The notes under the pieces: model-generated
Told to the model about the DNA's origin: nothing
The model's input: the letters and a program-made list of their open reading frames with translations, nothing else
Databases searched by the model: none
Source of the DNA: Caldilinea sp. CFX5
GTDB taxonomy: Bacteria > Chloroflexota > Anaerolineae > Caldilineales > Caldilineaceae
Direction: 5' to 3'
Length of the DNA: 64,000 nucleotides
NCBI GenBank assembly: GCA_021405325.1
Contig: QWII01000019.1
Span: 164,772-228,771 of the forward strand
Position numbers and translations under genes: made by a program
Shown here: positions 1-7,556 of the stretch, piece by piece
How the letters are laid out: the number at the start of each line of letters is the position of its first letter
Position numbering within the stretch: position 1 is the stretch's first letter

Positions 1-276
1 ACCTTACCGGACGGTGCCGGCGAGGGTCTCTGGCTGGTGCAAAGCAAATATACGCAAGACCCCGCCAACGCCGAAGCCGCCCAAGCGTTTCTAGCCCAAG
101 CAGAGAAGGCCGCCCAGCGCAAACCTTACGCCGCCGTGACCCGTTGGTATTTCGCCAAACAGGGTTTTACGGCAGACGCGGCTGCGCGCTTGGAAGGCGA
201 TGGCGTCCTCATCAGTGATTTGACCACGTTTAACCAGTTGGCGCAGCTTTATGGGTTTGTTGGTCTGCCAAGGTGA
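1..276 (+). CDS. C-terminal end of an ATPase/nuclease-type protein (5' partial)
   Basis: The frame is open from base 1, so the gene starts outside the window. The visible 91 residues match the end of the protein at 5163-6983: both have W-(L/V)-(V/C)-QSK, then R-W-(Y/L)-F-A, then (F/L)-T-A-(D/E)-A, and both stop just after a G-(L/R)-x-LP end. In the full-length paralogue this part is a restriction-endonuclease-like tail behind an AAA+ ATPase, and QSK may be a variant of the catalytic E-x-K half-motif. I infer the same architecture here. No gene follows for about 270 bases. Confidence 0.6.
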   Translation, partial: TLPDGAGEGLWLVQSKYTQDPANAEAAQAFLAQAEKAAQRKPYAAVTRWYFAKQGFTADAAARLEGDGVLISDLTTFNQLAQLYGFVGLPR

Positions 277-544
277 GTAAGCAGGGGCGCCATAGAAAGA
301 TAATTGGCCGCAAAGCTACCGCACAACGCGGGCTAATGAAGGTTAGCGAATGGTTTCGGTAATCCTTGGAACTTGTCACGCCGGCGGCGATGACCTACAG
401 TTACCGCTTTATTTTCGTAACATTCATAAGCCCGCTTCTGGGGGCGTTGTTCGCTAGCTTGGGACACGCTGGGGGCCCTTGATGGCGGGGCGGCCCCGGT
501 TGACCGCTTGATGTCCCGATCTTCCATCAGAAAGGCAGCGGAAG

Positions 545-721
545 ATGTCCCAACTCAGCGAGGAGTTCCAAGCACGCATTGTATATGCCATCCCGGCCAT
601 GCAGTATGTTTCGGTGGTGCGCGATCTCGTCTATAAAACCGTTGATGACTTGTTGCTGCGACTTGATCTCTACTATCCGCCGGTAGCCAGTCAACTACCA
701 CCGCCGGAGGCGGTGGCATGA
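545..721 (+). CDS. Small unknown ORF, 58 aa
   Basis: ATG at 545 opens a 58-codon frame ending TGA at 719-721, just before the hairpin that bounds the IS200-like element. A weak GCGGAAG stretch precedes the start. The peptide is acidic in its first half and ends with a proline-rich stretch. I do not recognise a family. It could be a short real gene, the 3' remnant of something larger, or chance; the 277-544 stretch before it holds nothing I can identify. Confidence 0.35.
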   Translation: MSQLSEEFQARIVYAIPAMQYVSVVRDLVYKTVDDLLLRLDLYYPPVASQLPPPEAVA

Positions 722-729
722 AGGATAAC

Positions 730-747
730 TAGCCCTGGAAGGGGCTA
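730..747. repeat. Hairpin at tnpA 3' side
   Basis: TAGCCC (730-735) and GGGCTA (742-747) pair around a 6-base loop. Position downstream of tnpA on the minus strand fits the right-end hairpin recognised by the transposase. Confidence 0.5.
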
Positions 748-763
748 CGCTACAGCCTACGTG

Positions 764-1210
764 TTAGTCATCAAACAACTTGCCTTGTTGCTGTTCATTG
801 CGACGCTCTTGGCTCTCTTGCCACCGCACATATTGGCGGATCATCGTTTCATCCAGGCCAACGGTGCTAACACAGTACCCCCTTGACCAGAGATGACAAC
901 CCCAGTACTTGCGGGCCAACTGCGGAAAGCGGGCAAACAGCCGCAACGCCAATTTCCCTTTCAAAAAGCCCATGATCTCCGACACCGACGCTTTGGGGGG
1001 AATCCATAACAACAGATGCACATGATCGGGCTGAATATTCAATTCGATAACTTCCACCCCGTCCCGCTGGCGCAGAAGTTCATAGATCTGTTGCTTGACA
1101 TATTCGCCCACCTCATCTTGCAACATGCGGTAGCGATATTTTGGACAAAAAACAATGTGATATTTACACTCATACAGCGAGTGAGCGAGTTTCCGAAATC
1201 GCTTGCTCAT
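764..1210 (-). CDS. tnpA: IS200/IS605-family Y1 (HUH) transposase TnpA
   Basis: This enzyme cuts and rejoins single-stranded ends of its element using a tyrosine nucleophile. The 148-residue protein has the HUH motif H-V-H in QPDHVHLLLW (about residues 63-65) and the helix R-Q-Y-V-R-W-Q whose tyrosine (about 127) is the expected nucleophile. Length is normal for the family. I start at the ATG at 1210 because AAGGAG lies 7 bases upstream in a typical place and M-S-K-R-F is the usual beginning; an upstream in-frame start at 1234 would put that ribosome site inside the gene. The protein looks intact, so the element may be active. Confidence 0.9.
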   Translation of the reverse strand: MSKRFRKLAHSLYECKYHIVFCPKYRYRMLQDEVGEYVKQQIYELLRQRDGVEVIELNIQPDHVHLLLWIPPKASVSEIMGFLKGKLALRLFARFPQLARKYWGCHLWSRGYCVSTVGLDETMIRQYVRWQESQERRNEQQQGKLFDD

Positions 1211-1284
1211 CTTGGATCTCCTTGTAAGTGCCACCTTCCAGGGAGATCTATTTTACTCTTACCTCCGGTAGAACCGTCTATGGC

Positions 1285-1305
1285 ACCACTACCAAAGGTA
1301 GTGGT
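1285..1305. repeat. 9-bp hairpin upstream of tnpA
   Basis: ACCACTACC and GGTAGTGGT pair perfectly around AAA and are followed by TTTCTTT on the plus strand. It may be the element's left-end hairpin, and it would also terminate plus-strand transcription entering the element, as known for IS200. Confidence 0.5.
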
Positions 1306-1372
1306 TTTCTTTCGGAATAAAAAGCTAGATAGAAGCTAGGCTTATGACTTCCCCGTTTCTTACCGCCCGCGG

Positions 1373-1378
1373 TATAAT
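1373..1378 (+). promoter_or_regulatory. -10 box for a leaderless transcript
   Basis: A perfect TATAAT ends 6 bases before the ATG at 1385, so a start site at the usual distance falls on the start codon itself. No clear -35 box and no ribosome site are seen. I infer a leaderless mRNA for the 1385-5081 gene group. Confidence 0.5.
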
Positions 1379-1384
1379 CACATC

Positions 1385-2854
1385 ATGCCTGAGCAATCTT
1401 CGATTTCTGTGCCAGTTGAATACCGCGCGCCGGTTTTCCAACGTGGGTTGGCGCTCTTTGCTTTGCTTGTTGCGTTGCTCCTGGCGCTGGTCACGTTCCT
1501 GGCCTGGCGGGTAGAGGGGTCAGCGGTTGGCGCATGGACGTTGCCACTGTGGGCTTCTATGGCCGGCTACTGGTTTTGGCAGTGGCGACTTTGGGCGCAA
1601 CGGTTCGTCTTCTATCCTGACCGGCTGATGGTCTTGATGCCGGGCCACGCCAGCCAATCGATCCCTTATGCCACTATTCAGGACGTGCAGATTGAACATG
1701 GGCGGCTACATCTCATCACTGCGCAGAGCAATTTGCCGTTGCGCAGTGAGCCAAACACCTTGGCGCACCTTGCCACAGCGCTACTGGATCGTATACCTGC
1801 GCTGCGCCAGGCACAGAAAACGCTCCCCAAGCTACCGCTTCAGGTCGATGCACCACGCCAACCGGTGATCATCGTCACTCTCTTTGGGTTATTGATTGGG
1901 GCGTTGGGGGTGGGGCTGGGCAACGCGGCTTTCCGCAATGTTGAATTTCCCGACCGTACCTTTGCGTTGCTCGTTGCCGGGGTCATGGTCGCCATCAGCA
2001 CTTTCCCGCTCTATTGGCTTCTCGTCGGTTTTGTCTGGCGTTACACCTTTGACCGAGAGACGATTCAGGTGCAGCACACGCTACGCACGGTCACGTATGA
2101 CCCGGCCCACCTTTGCCATATAGCAATCCACCAACAAGACGTGACCAATCGTGGCTTTACCAAAACGCTCTATACCCTGCGCCTTGTCTTTGACCAAGAC
2201 GCGTCGCTGATCGTCCAGCCCGGCGCGCAGAATTATCCGTTCGACTATGCCGACGCGTTGGAAAAGGTCATCTTGCATCGGCTGCTGACGCAATTGGAGA
2301 CGATGTACACTATGCCGCGCAACGCAACTTCCTCAAAATCAACGCCAGCCAATGCCGAGACGGAAGCGCCAACGGTGACAACCCGTTGGCTCGATCCCAA
2401 AACAGAATGGCAACCGTCGCCCGGCACACCGACAAAGTTGCCTGATTTCATCGTTGAGCATTACTCTCAACCGGCTGATCTGCGGGTGATGATTCTCAAT
2501 TATGGCGAACGTCAACCTGGCGCTGAGGATGTCGTCGTGCAGTTGAGTCGTCCAGTGGCGGGGCAACAGCTTTTTCACACGACGAATGGCGACGCCGCCT
2601 TTAGCGCCAGCGGCGACTATCTCCTGCTCGCCATGCCCTTTCTGCTCATCGTCATTGACGCCCACACGATGCAGGCGTGGCATTACCCTCTGCCCAACCG
2701 CACCATGTTGCTCAACGCCGGCTGGGAAGGGGATCGATTACGGGGCGCTATGCTCGCCTATGGCAAGCGTACCGAGGAAGCCGAGACGCTTGGTCCGTGG
2801 GAATGGGCAGAAATCATAGCGCAGTGGTCGCCAGGCGTGGGGCCACAACGATAG
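1385..2854 (+). CDS. Unknown membrane protein with PH-like N-terminal half
   Basis: 489 residues. Four hydrophobic segments are visible: about residues 17-40 and 50-66, then about 158-180 and 193-215. Between the pairs lies a beta-rich stretch with a F-Y-P-D-R-L pattern reminiscent of bacterial PH domains; a second such stretch follows the fourth segment. The C-terminal ~180 residues look soluble and contain a Thr/Pro-rich link. No enzyme motif is seen. It starts a run of closely spaced same-strand genes (15 bases to endonuclease V), so a shared transcript is likely. Family not recognised. Confidence 0.75.
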   Translation: MPEQSSISVPVEYRAPVFQRGLALFALLVALLLALVTFLAWRVEGSAVGAWTLPLWASMAGYWFWQWRLWAQRFVFYPDRLMVLMPGHASQSIPYATIQDVQIEHGRLHLITAQSNLPLRSEPNTLAHLATALLDRIPALRQAQKTLPKLPLQVDAPRQPVIIVTLFGLLIGALGVGLGNAAFRNVEFPDRTFALLVAGVMVAISTFPLYWLLVGFVWRYTFDRETIQVQHTLRTVTYDPAHLCHIAIHQQDVTNRGFTKTLYTLRLVFDQDASLIVQPGAQNYPFDYADALEKVILHRLLTQLETMYTMPRNATSSKSTPANAETEAPTVTTRWLDPKTEWQPSPGTPTKLPDFIVEHYSQPADLRVMILNYGERQPGAEDVVVQLSRPVAGQQLFHTTNGDAAFSASGDYLLLAMPFLLIVIDAHTMQAWHYPLPNRTMLLNAGWEGDRLRGAMLAYGKRTEEAETLGPWEWAEIIAQWSPGVGPQR

Positions 2855-2869
2855 TGAGGAAACAAGCAG

Positions 2870-3373
2870 ATGAAATGTTGTTTGGATGTTGACTACCGGG
2901 ATGATCACGCGCTGGCTGCTGCATTGCTCTTTGCCGATTGGGGCGATGCTGCGCCGACCCACGAACTTACCGCCCGCATTGACCAGGTTGAGCCGTATAT
3001 TCCGGGTCAATTCTACCACCGTGAGTTGCCTTGTCTGTTGGCTGTGTTGGCAAAAGCGCCGACGCCCGTCGATCTGATTGTGATCGATGGCTATGTTTGG
3101 CTGGATAGTGCGCAAAAGCCGGGGCTGGGTGCGCATTTATATACAGCGCTCGGTGAAAAGATTCCTGTCATCGGCGTTGCCAAGAAACCATTTCACAGCG
3201 CCGCCGCCGAGGAAGTCTATCGCGCCGGTTCGGATAAACCACTCTATGTGACAGCAGTTGGGATGACGCCCGCGGATGCAGCAGCGGCCATTGCCCAAAT
3301 GCACGGCCTCTATCGTATCCCAACGCTGCTCAAACGGGTTGACCAACTTTGCCGGCAGAGCGTGCTACCATGA
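2870..3373 (+). CDS. nfi: Endonuclease V family (deoxyinosine-specific repair nuclease)
   Basis: Endonuclease V nicks DNA near deoxyinosine (or RNA near inosine) to start repair of deaminated adenine. The 167-residue protein shows the family blocks in order: L-D-V-D-Y (D6), Y-I-P-G-x-F-x-H-R-E (43-52), V-I-D-G (D73) and G-V-A-K-K (102-106). D6, E52 and D73 are the expected metal ligands. It is shorter than E. coli Nfi (223 aa) because the N-terminal extension is absent, and the usual D-G-H-G-x-x-H-P-R stretch is replaced by D-G-Y-V-W-L-D, so substrate choice could differ. It overlaps the next gene by ATGA. Confidence 0.85.
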   Translation: MKCCLDVDYRDDHALAAALLFADWGDAAPTHELTARIDQVEPYIPGQFYHRELPCLLAVLAKAPTPVDLIVIDGYVWLDSAQKPGLGAHLYTALGEKIPVIGVAKKPFHSAAAEEVYRAGSDKPLYVTAVGMTPADAAAAIAQMHGLYRIPTLLKRVDQLCRQSVLP

Positions 3374-3768
3374 CGCTGGTTACACTACTCCGCCTCGGTT
3401 TACTGGTGCTGTTGTTGACCCTGATCTGGCAGGGCTGGCCGCAACGACTGGATGTGACATTGGGGGAGACGGCAACCGTTTATCAGGCCAACGCCGGGGC
3501 CTTTGCCGTCACGATCACGCTCATTCCCCACGGCAATGACAACGGCCCTGTGGATCTGAACATCTATCGTGACCAGCAACTGCTCGGTGTCATCCCCGCA
3601 CAATACAACTACGATTCCTTTGCCAACCAACCGGCCGGCTGGCTACGTCGCACTTGGGTCGATGGCGACTGGCGACGGGATCTCATGCTTATCACGGCGA
3701 ACCGGCCGGGCTATGCTTATGTCAGCAGTGAGGATGGCAAGTTGTATCGGGTTGAGACAGGGGAGTAA
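3370..3768 (+). CDS. Small membrane-anchored protein of unknown function
   Basis: 132 residues starting at the ATG inside the ATGA overlap with endonuclease V, which suggests translational coupling; an upstream in-frame start at 3349 would lie inside endonuclease V. Residues about 3-22 form one hydrophobic segment, either a signal anchor or an uncleaved signal, so most of the chain should be outside the membrane. The rest is beta-rich with no motif I recognise. The next gene starts 1 base after its stop. Confidence 0.7.
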   Translation: MTLVTLLRLGLLVLLLTLIWQGWPQRLDVTLGETATVYQANAGAFAVTITLIPHGNDNGPVDLNIYRDQQLLGVIPAQYNYDSFANQPAGWLRRTWVDGDWRRDLMLITANRPGYAYVSSEDGKLYRVETGE

Positions 3769-3769
3769 A

Positions 3770-4084
3770 ATGGCTTTACCGCTTGGTGGTCACGAACTTC
3801 ACCCCAAAGCAACGGTGAAACATCGCGTTTATGCCAATGGCGTTCTCCATCTTGCGCTGCTGGGCGTCGAATGGTATGACAATGCGCCGGCCTACCTGGG
3901 TTGTGTTCGTGATTTACAAGCGCTTGATTCCTTATCAACCACAACAACGCTGACCATTGTCAGTAATGAGACGCCATACCGCATCACCGATCAGGCGAGC
4001 TTTCGACAGTGGGTGGCGGCGATTTTTGAAGAGCAACAGCCGTGGGGGTTTCATGAACGACTCAAAGCAACATCTACTAATTGA
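3770..4084 (+). CDS. Unknown 104-residue protein in the endonuclease V operon
   Basis: The start at 3770 has GGGGAG 5 bases upstream and lies directly after the previous stop; upstream in-frame codons run through the preceding gene and are unlikely. The protein is soluble-looking, without membrane segments or cysteine motifs. Its 3' end overlaps the kinase gene by 32 bases in another frame, so expression of the two is probably coupled. Function unknown. Confidence 0.65.
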   Translation: MALPLGGHELHPKATVKHRVYANGVLHLALLGVEWYDNAPAYLGCVRDLQALDSLSTTTTLTIVSNETPYRITDQASFRQWVAAIFEEQQPWGFHERLKATSTN

Positions 4085-5081
4085 AACGATCCGGGCACGT
4101 TATGACCTCGAACCCATCGCCCAACTCTCCCCGTTGACGGGTGGTGAATGGAAACAATTGTGGCGCTTGGACGGGAAAGATCGCTCTTATGTGGTCAGCA
4201 TTAGCCACCCAACGACCACTGTCGAAAGCATCGCTTATGAGCATCAACTGTTGCGCTACCTGAACCCCCAATTGCCACAAATCCCAGCGCCCCTGCTGGC
4301 ACAGGATGGCAGCACCTACTTTATCGATCAAGGGCGGATCGTCAGTCTGTTGCCACTGATGCCGGGGGCGATGGCCGACGAAGACGAAGTCCGCCTGCCG
4401 GCAGCGCGCTTTCTGGCGGCGTTCCATCGGGTCGGGCTGACCTACCCGGATCGCGCGGCGCGACCGGATGTGCCGCCCTGGCACGAATGGGACTGGTGCG
4501 CGGACGAGTGGCCGCTTATCACAGCCGCCCTTGCCAGTACCCCGGCGACAACCACCTTGGCTGCCCACCGCTTTTGGCAGGGAACGGGTGAATGGGCGTC
4601 CCAAATCATTGAGCGCCGGGAACAGATCGCCAATGAACGCGCCTACTTTCAACAATGGCTCACCGATCTGGCCCATTCTGATCGCCACTTAACCACTGGC
4701 CCCCAGCACGACGATTTTCACGGCAATAACTTATTGGCTGAGGGCGAAACGGTGACGGCCCTACTGGATTGGGATGATTGTCACCCCGATTGGCTGGTGT
4801 TGGATGTGGCTAACGCCACTTGGGAATTCTGTTTGGATGATAAGGCGCATACCCTTAACGTTGGGAATGCCCGGCGCTTTTTGCAAGCGTATGCCGATGC
4901 CGGCGGCCCGGTGACAAAGCAGGAATTTGATCTGATCATCCCCCTGATCCGCTTTCGCCGGCTGATGGAAATTATGAATTCCTTGCAAGGCATTGTCACC
5001 GGCGGCTTTTGGGACGAATCGCCCGATTACCTGGTGCATAATTTGCTTTCATTGGAAAACCTGCGGGCGATCAGGTTATAG
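4053..5081 (+). CDS. APH/choline-kinase-fold phosphotransferase
   Basis: This family phosphorylates hydroxyl groups of small molecules such as aminoglycosides, homoserine or sugars. The 342-residue protein has the Brenner-type catalytic loop H-D-D-F-H-G-N-N (about 219-226) and the metal-binding L-D-W-D-D (about 240). The start at 4053 has GGGGG 5 bases upstream and overlaps the previous gene by 32 bases; the longer in-frame start at 3957 would lie wholly inside that gene. The substrate cannot be told. The co-transcribed endonuclease V makes a classic resistance role doubtful. Confidence 0.75.
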   Translation: MNDSKQHLLIETIRARYDLEPIAQLSPLTGGEWKQLWRLDGKDRSYVVSISHPTTTVESIAYEHQLLRYLNPQLPQIPAPLLAQDGSTYFIDQGRIVSLLPLMPGAMADEDEVRLPAARFLAAFHRVGLTYPDRAARPDVPPWHEWDWCADEWPLITAALASTPATTTLAAHRFWQGTGEWASQIIERREQIANERAYFQQWLTDLAHSDRHLTTGPQHDDFHGNNLLAEGETVTALLDWDDCHPDWLVLDVANATWEFCLDDKAHTLNVGNARRFLQAYADAGGPVTKQEFDLIIPLIRFRRLMEIMNSLQGIVTGGFWDESPDYLVHNLLSLENLRAIRL

Positions 5082-5162
5082 CCAACACCATCGGCGGGCG
5101 ACTGTGGTATAATAAAGCACAGGACAACAACGTGATCGGCCAGCAGCCATTGGAGTTCAATC

Positions 5163-6983
5163 ATGTCGGAAGCGCCAACTCTCTTTCCCGCCACACCGTG
5201 GGTAATCAAACCCTTGGTGCCGGATGAGGTCTATACTGACCGTGAAGAGTTTCTCGAATACTTCTATAAAGCCGCCTTTAACGCCGTGGGTCGTCGCACC
5301 ATGTCCACGGTGTTATTAGGCCAACGGCGCATGGGCAAGACGGAAATCTTTCGTCGCGTGGTCAATCGACTCTTCTTCGACCAAGACCCGCGCGATCCCA
5401 AGGCGGTGGTGCCGGTCTACTACTTGTTCTCTGATGATGAGCCGGATCGACGGAAATTCGCCATCAAGTACCTGGAAAACTTCATACGGTATTATGTCGG
5501 CTTCTATACCCGTCAACCGCAGTTGATCCATGAAGCGCCAGAAGAAGACGAACTGCTGGCCTGGATTGAACAGCATCGTCATCTTTTCCCGTTTGGGCGC
5601 GATTTGGAATTGTTGCTCAACTATCATCATGCCATGCGACAAGGACAGATGGTCACACCGGAACAGACCGCGGTTGCGATTCCCCGACGGATCTCTGACA
5701 TTTTTGATTCAACCATTGTTGTCTTCCTTGACGAGTTCCAGAACACGCGCTTGCCACAATATGAATTTAGCATCGTCGGCTTTATGCAAGAAGCCGTCGA
5801 GTCCAACACCTGCCCGCACTTTGTCACCGGATCGGCCATGAGCATCCTGGCGCGGGAGATTTTGGGGCGGGGTTCGCTCTTTGGCCGTTTTCGCAGCAAG
5901 CCAATTGAACCGCTTTCCGAGTATTGGGGCGCCGAGATGGTAAAACGGGCAGCAAGCCATTACCAAGTGACAGTGCCAGAGATCATGGGGCCGATCGTAG
6001 CCGCGCGTTGCGGTGGCAACCCGTTTTATATTGCCGCTGTTGTTCAACAAGCTGCTGAACAGCAAAAGCCACTGATTGACGAAGAAGCGATCAACCAAAT
6101 TCTGGCGGTGGATCTCTCGTCCGGTTTTATCTGGGCCGAGTTAAACGAACAAGTCAATAGCTGGATCACCCGTATCAATGAACATGGCATCACCAAATGG
6201 ATTCTCTACCTCTCGGCGCTGGAAGAAGAGCATGAGATCAGCCTGGAACGCATCCAACGCCAGTTGATGGAAAAAGAAGGCAAGGATGTCCCGCTGGAGA
6301 CGATTCGCGAGGTCTTGATCCGCCTCTCCCGTGGCGACTTGCTCGAATATCGCGAGTTGGGTGGCTGGTTTCACAAGGTCGATGATCCCATTTTGATCGA
6401 GTTTCTGCGTGTGTGGGGTCGGATTGATGTCGAGCGGCAGAACGCAGGGCTGGTACAAGCCGAGTTGCTGAGTCGTTACAGCCGTTTACAGCGCCGTGTC
6501 CGCGAATATCAAGGCTATCTGGCCGAGGTCTTTATGGCGCAAGTGCTTTTCAGCAGCCAGGATAAGCAAAAGCAGCCGCTCCCCGCGCACTTCTTCAACA
6601 GCCCCACCCCAATTCAGATGGACTGGCCGGTGATCTACGTCCATCATCGCCAACGGCTGCGTTCGGGGCATGGGCAGGAGATCGATTTGGTGGCCGCCAT
6701 TGGCGCTGAACGCTGGGTCTGCCAGAGTAAATGGGTCACCACCCACAAAGTTGGCGTGGCGGTGGTGGAAGGGTTGTTGGCCCAGGCCGCCGCGGTACGC
6801 GCTGAATTTGAATTGTCCACTGTGCGCTGTTGGCTCTTTGCCTATGCCGGGTTGACCGCCGAGGCGGAAGCGCTGGCCCGCCAGGAGGGCGTCCTCTGGT
6901 CGAACCGTGAACAACTGGATGGCTTGTTGACTTACCTTGGCCTGCGCACCCTGCCAACGCTGACAGACACAGAAGAGGCGTAA
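5163..6983 (+). CDS. AAA+ ATPase with C-terminal nuclease-like domain
   Basis: 606 residues. Walker A is G-Q-R-R-M-G-K-T (53-60) and Walker B is V-V-F-L-D-E-F (about 184-190), as in the archaeal-type ATPase/STAND group, followed by a winged-helix-like middle part. The C-terminal ~120 residues contain E-I-D-L-V-A and W-V-C-Q-S-K-W, which look like the D and E/Q-x-K halves of a PD-(D/E)xK nuclease fold. A TATAAT lies at 5108-5113 and GGAG at 5151-5154 precedes the ATG. The tail is paralogous to the partial gene at 1-276. Similar proteins are often found in defence or mobile regions, but the role is unknown. Confidence 0.75.
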   Translation: MSEAPTLFPATPWVIKPLVPDEVYTDREEFLEYFYKAAFNAVGRRTMSTVLLGQRRMGKTEIFRRVVNRLFFDQDPRDPKAVVPVYYLFSDDEPDRRKFAIKYLENFIRYYVGFYTRQPQLIHEAPEEDELLAWIEQHRHLFPFGRDLELLLNYHHAMRQGQMVTPEQTAVAIPRRISDIFDSTIVVFLDEFQNTRLPQYEFSIVGFMQEAVESNTCPHFVTGSAMSILAREILGRGSLFGRFRSKPIEPLSEYWGAEMVKRAASHYQVTVPEIMGPIVAARCGGNPFYIAAVVQQAAEQQKPLIDEEAINQILAVDLSSGFIWAELNEQVNSWITRINEHGITKWILYLSALEEEHEISLERIQRQLMEKEGKDVPLETIREVLIRLSRGDLLEYRELGGWFHKVDDPILIEFLRVWGRIDVERQNAGLVQAELLSRYSRLQRRVREYQGYLAEVFMAQVLFSSQDKQKQPLPAHFFNSPTPIQMDWPVIYVHHRQRLRSGHGQEIDLVAAIGAERWVCQSKWVTTHKVGVAVVEGLLAQAAAVRAEFELSTVRCWLFAYAGLTAEAEALARQEGVLWSNREQLDGLLTYLGLRTLPTLTDTEEA

Positions 6984-6989
6984 GATCCC

Positions 6990-7529
6990 ATGACAAAACC
7001 GACCGCTGTCACCTTTGCCCGCACAGAAGATTTGGACCCAACCGCCCGTGCGGCCATTATCCAGGTCTGTGTTGCGGCGACCCAGGAAGAAGATTTCTAC
7101 AACCTTTTCAGCTACATTCCGTCCGGTGGTCGCCATTTTCTGGCCTATGATGGTGCGCAGTTGGTGAGTCATGCCGTCGTCACCACCCGTTGGTTGCAAC
7201 CAGCAGGACTGCCCTTGCTGAAAACCGCCTATGTTGATGCGGTGGCAACCTTCCCGGCCTATCAAGGCCAGGGCTTTGGCAGCGCCGTTATGCAACACCT
7301 GGCCGCGCATATTGCTGACTATGAGATCGCCTGTTTGCAGACCGAACGGCAAAGCTTCTATGCCCGGCTTGGTTGGGAAGAGTGGCGCGGCCCTTTAGCG
7401 GGGCGGGGAGCCGAAGGATTGATTCCGACCCCGGATCAGCGCGGCGTCATGATTTTACGTCTGGCGCACACGCCGCCACTCACCCTGGACGAGTTGTTAA
7501 CCATTGAAGTGAGCGGGCGCATCTGGTAG
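6990..7529 (+). CDS. GNAT acetyltransferase, AAC(2')-like
   Basis: GNAT enzymes transfer acetyl from acetyl-CoA to an amine. The coenzyme-binding motif A is visible as A-T-F-P-A-Y-Q-G-Q-G-F-G (about 85-96), followed by F-Y-A-R-L-G-W-E-E-W-R-G-P, the arrangement seen in aminoglycoside 2'-N-acetyltransferases, and the C-terminal T-P-D-x-x-G and D-x-W-like end also agree. 179 residues is a normal length. The start lies 6 bases after the previous stop with AGAGG upstream, so it is probably cotranscribed with the ATPase. Chromosomal relatives have varied substrates, so resistance is not implied. Confidence 0.75.
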   Translation: MTKPTAVTFARTEDLDPTARAAIIQVCVAATQEEDFYNLFSYIPSGGRHFLAYDGAQLVSHAVVTTRWLQPAGLPLLKTAYVDAVATFPAYQGQGFGSAVMQHLAAHIADYEIACLQTERQSFYARLGWEEWRGPLAGRGAEGLIPTPDQRGVMILRLAHTPPLTLDELLTIEVSGRIW

Positions 7530-7556
7530 CAACGCTGCCCACGCTCATCGATCCGC

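Larger units (their letters stand above)
722..1312 (-). mobile_element. IS200/IS605-family element (tnpA only), approximate ends
   Basis: A single Y1 transposase gene is flanked by imperfectly conserved palindromes: a 6-bp-arm hairpin at 730-747 on the tnpA 3' side and a 9-bp-arm hairpin at 1285-1305 on its 5' side. This fits IS200-type elements, which use subterminal hairpins rather than terminal inverted repeats and make no target duplication. Exact ends cannot be fixed without an empty site. CCCTGGAAGG at 733-742 recurs inverted at 1234-1243, in the tnpA leader. Confidence 0.6.

Noticed and set aside
333..527. 64-codon minus-strand ORF near the left edge
   Set aside because: No ribosome site, low-complexity charged translation and no family resemblance.
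1016..1339. 107-codon plus-strand ORF over the transposase
   Set aside because: Antisense of tnpA, which carries the HUH motif and tyrosine helix.
6486..7352. 288-codon minus-strand ORF
   Set aside because: Antisense of the ATPase C-terminus and acetyltransferase, both of which have clear motifs.
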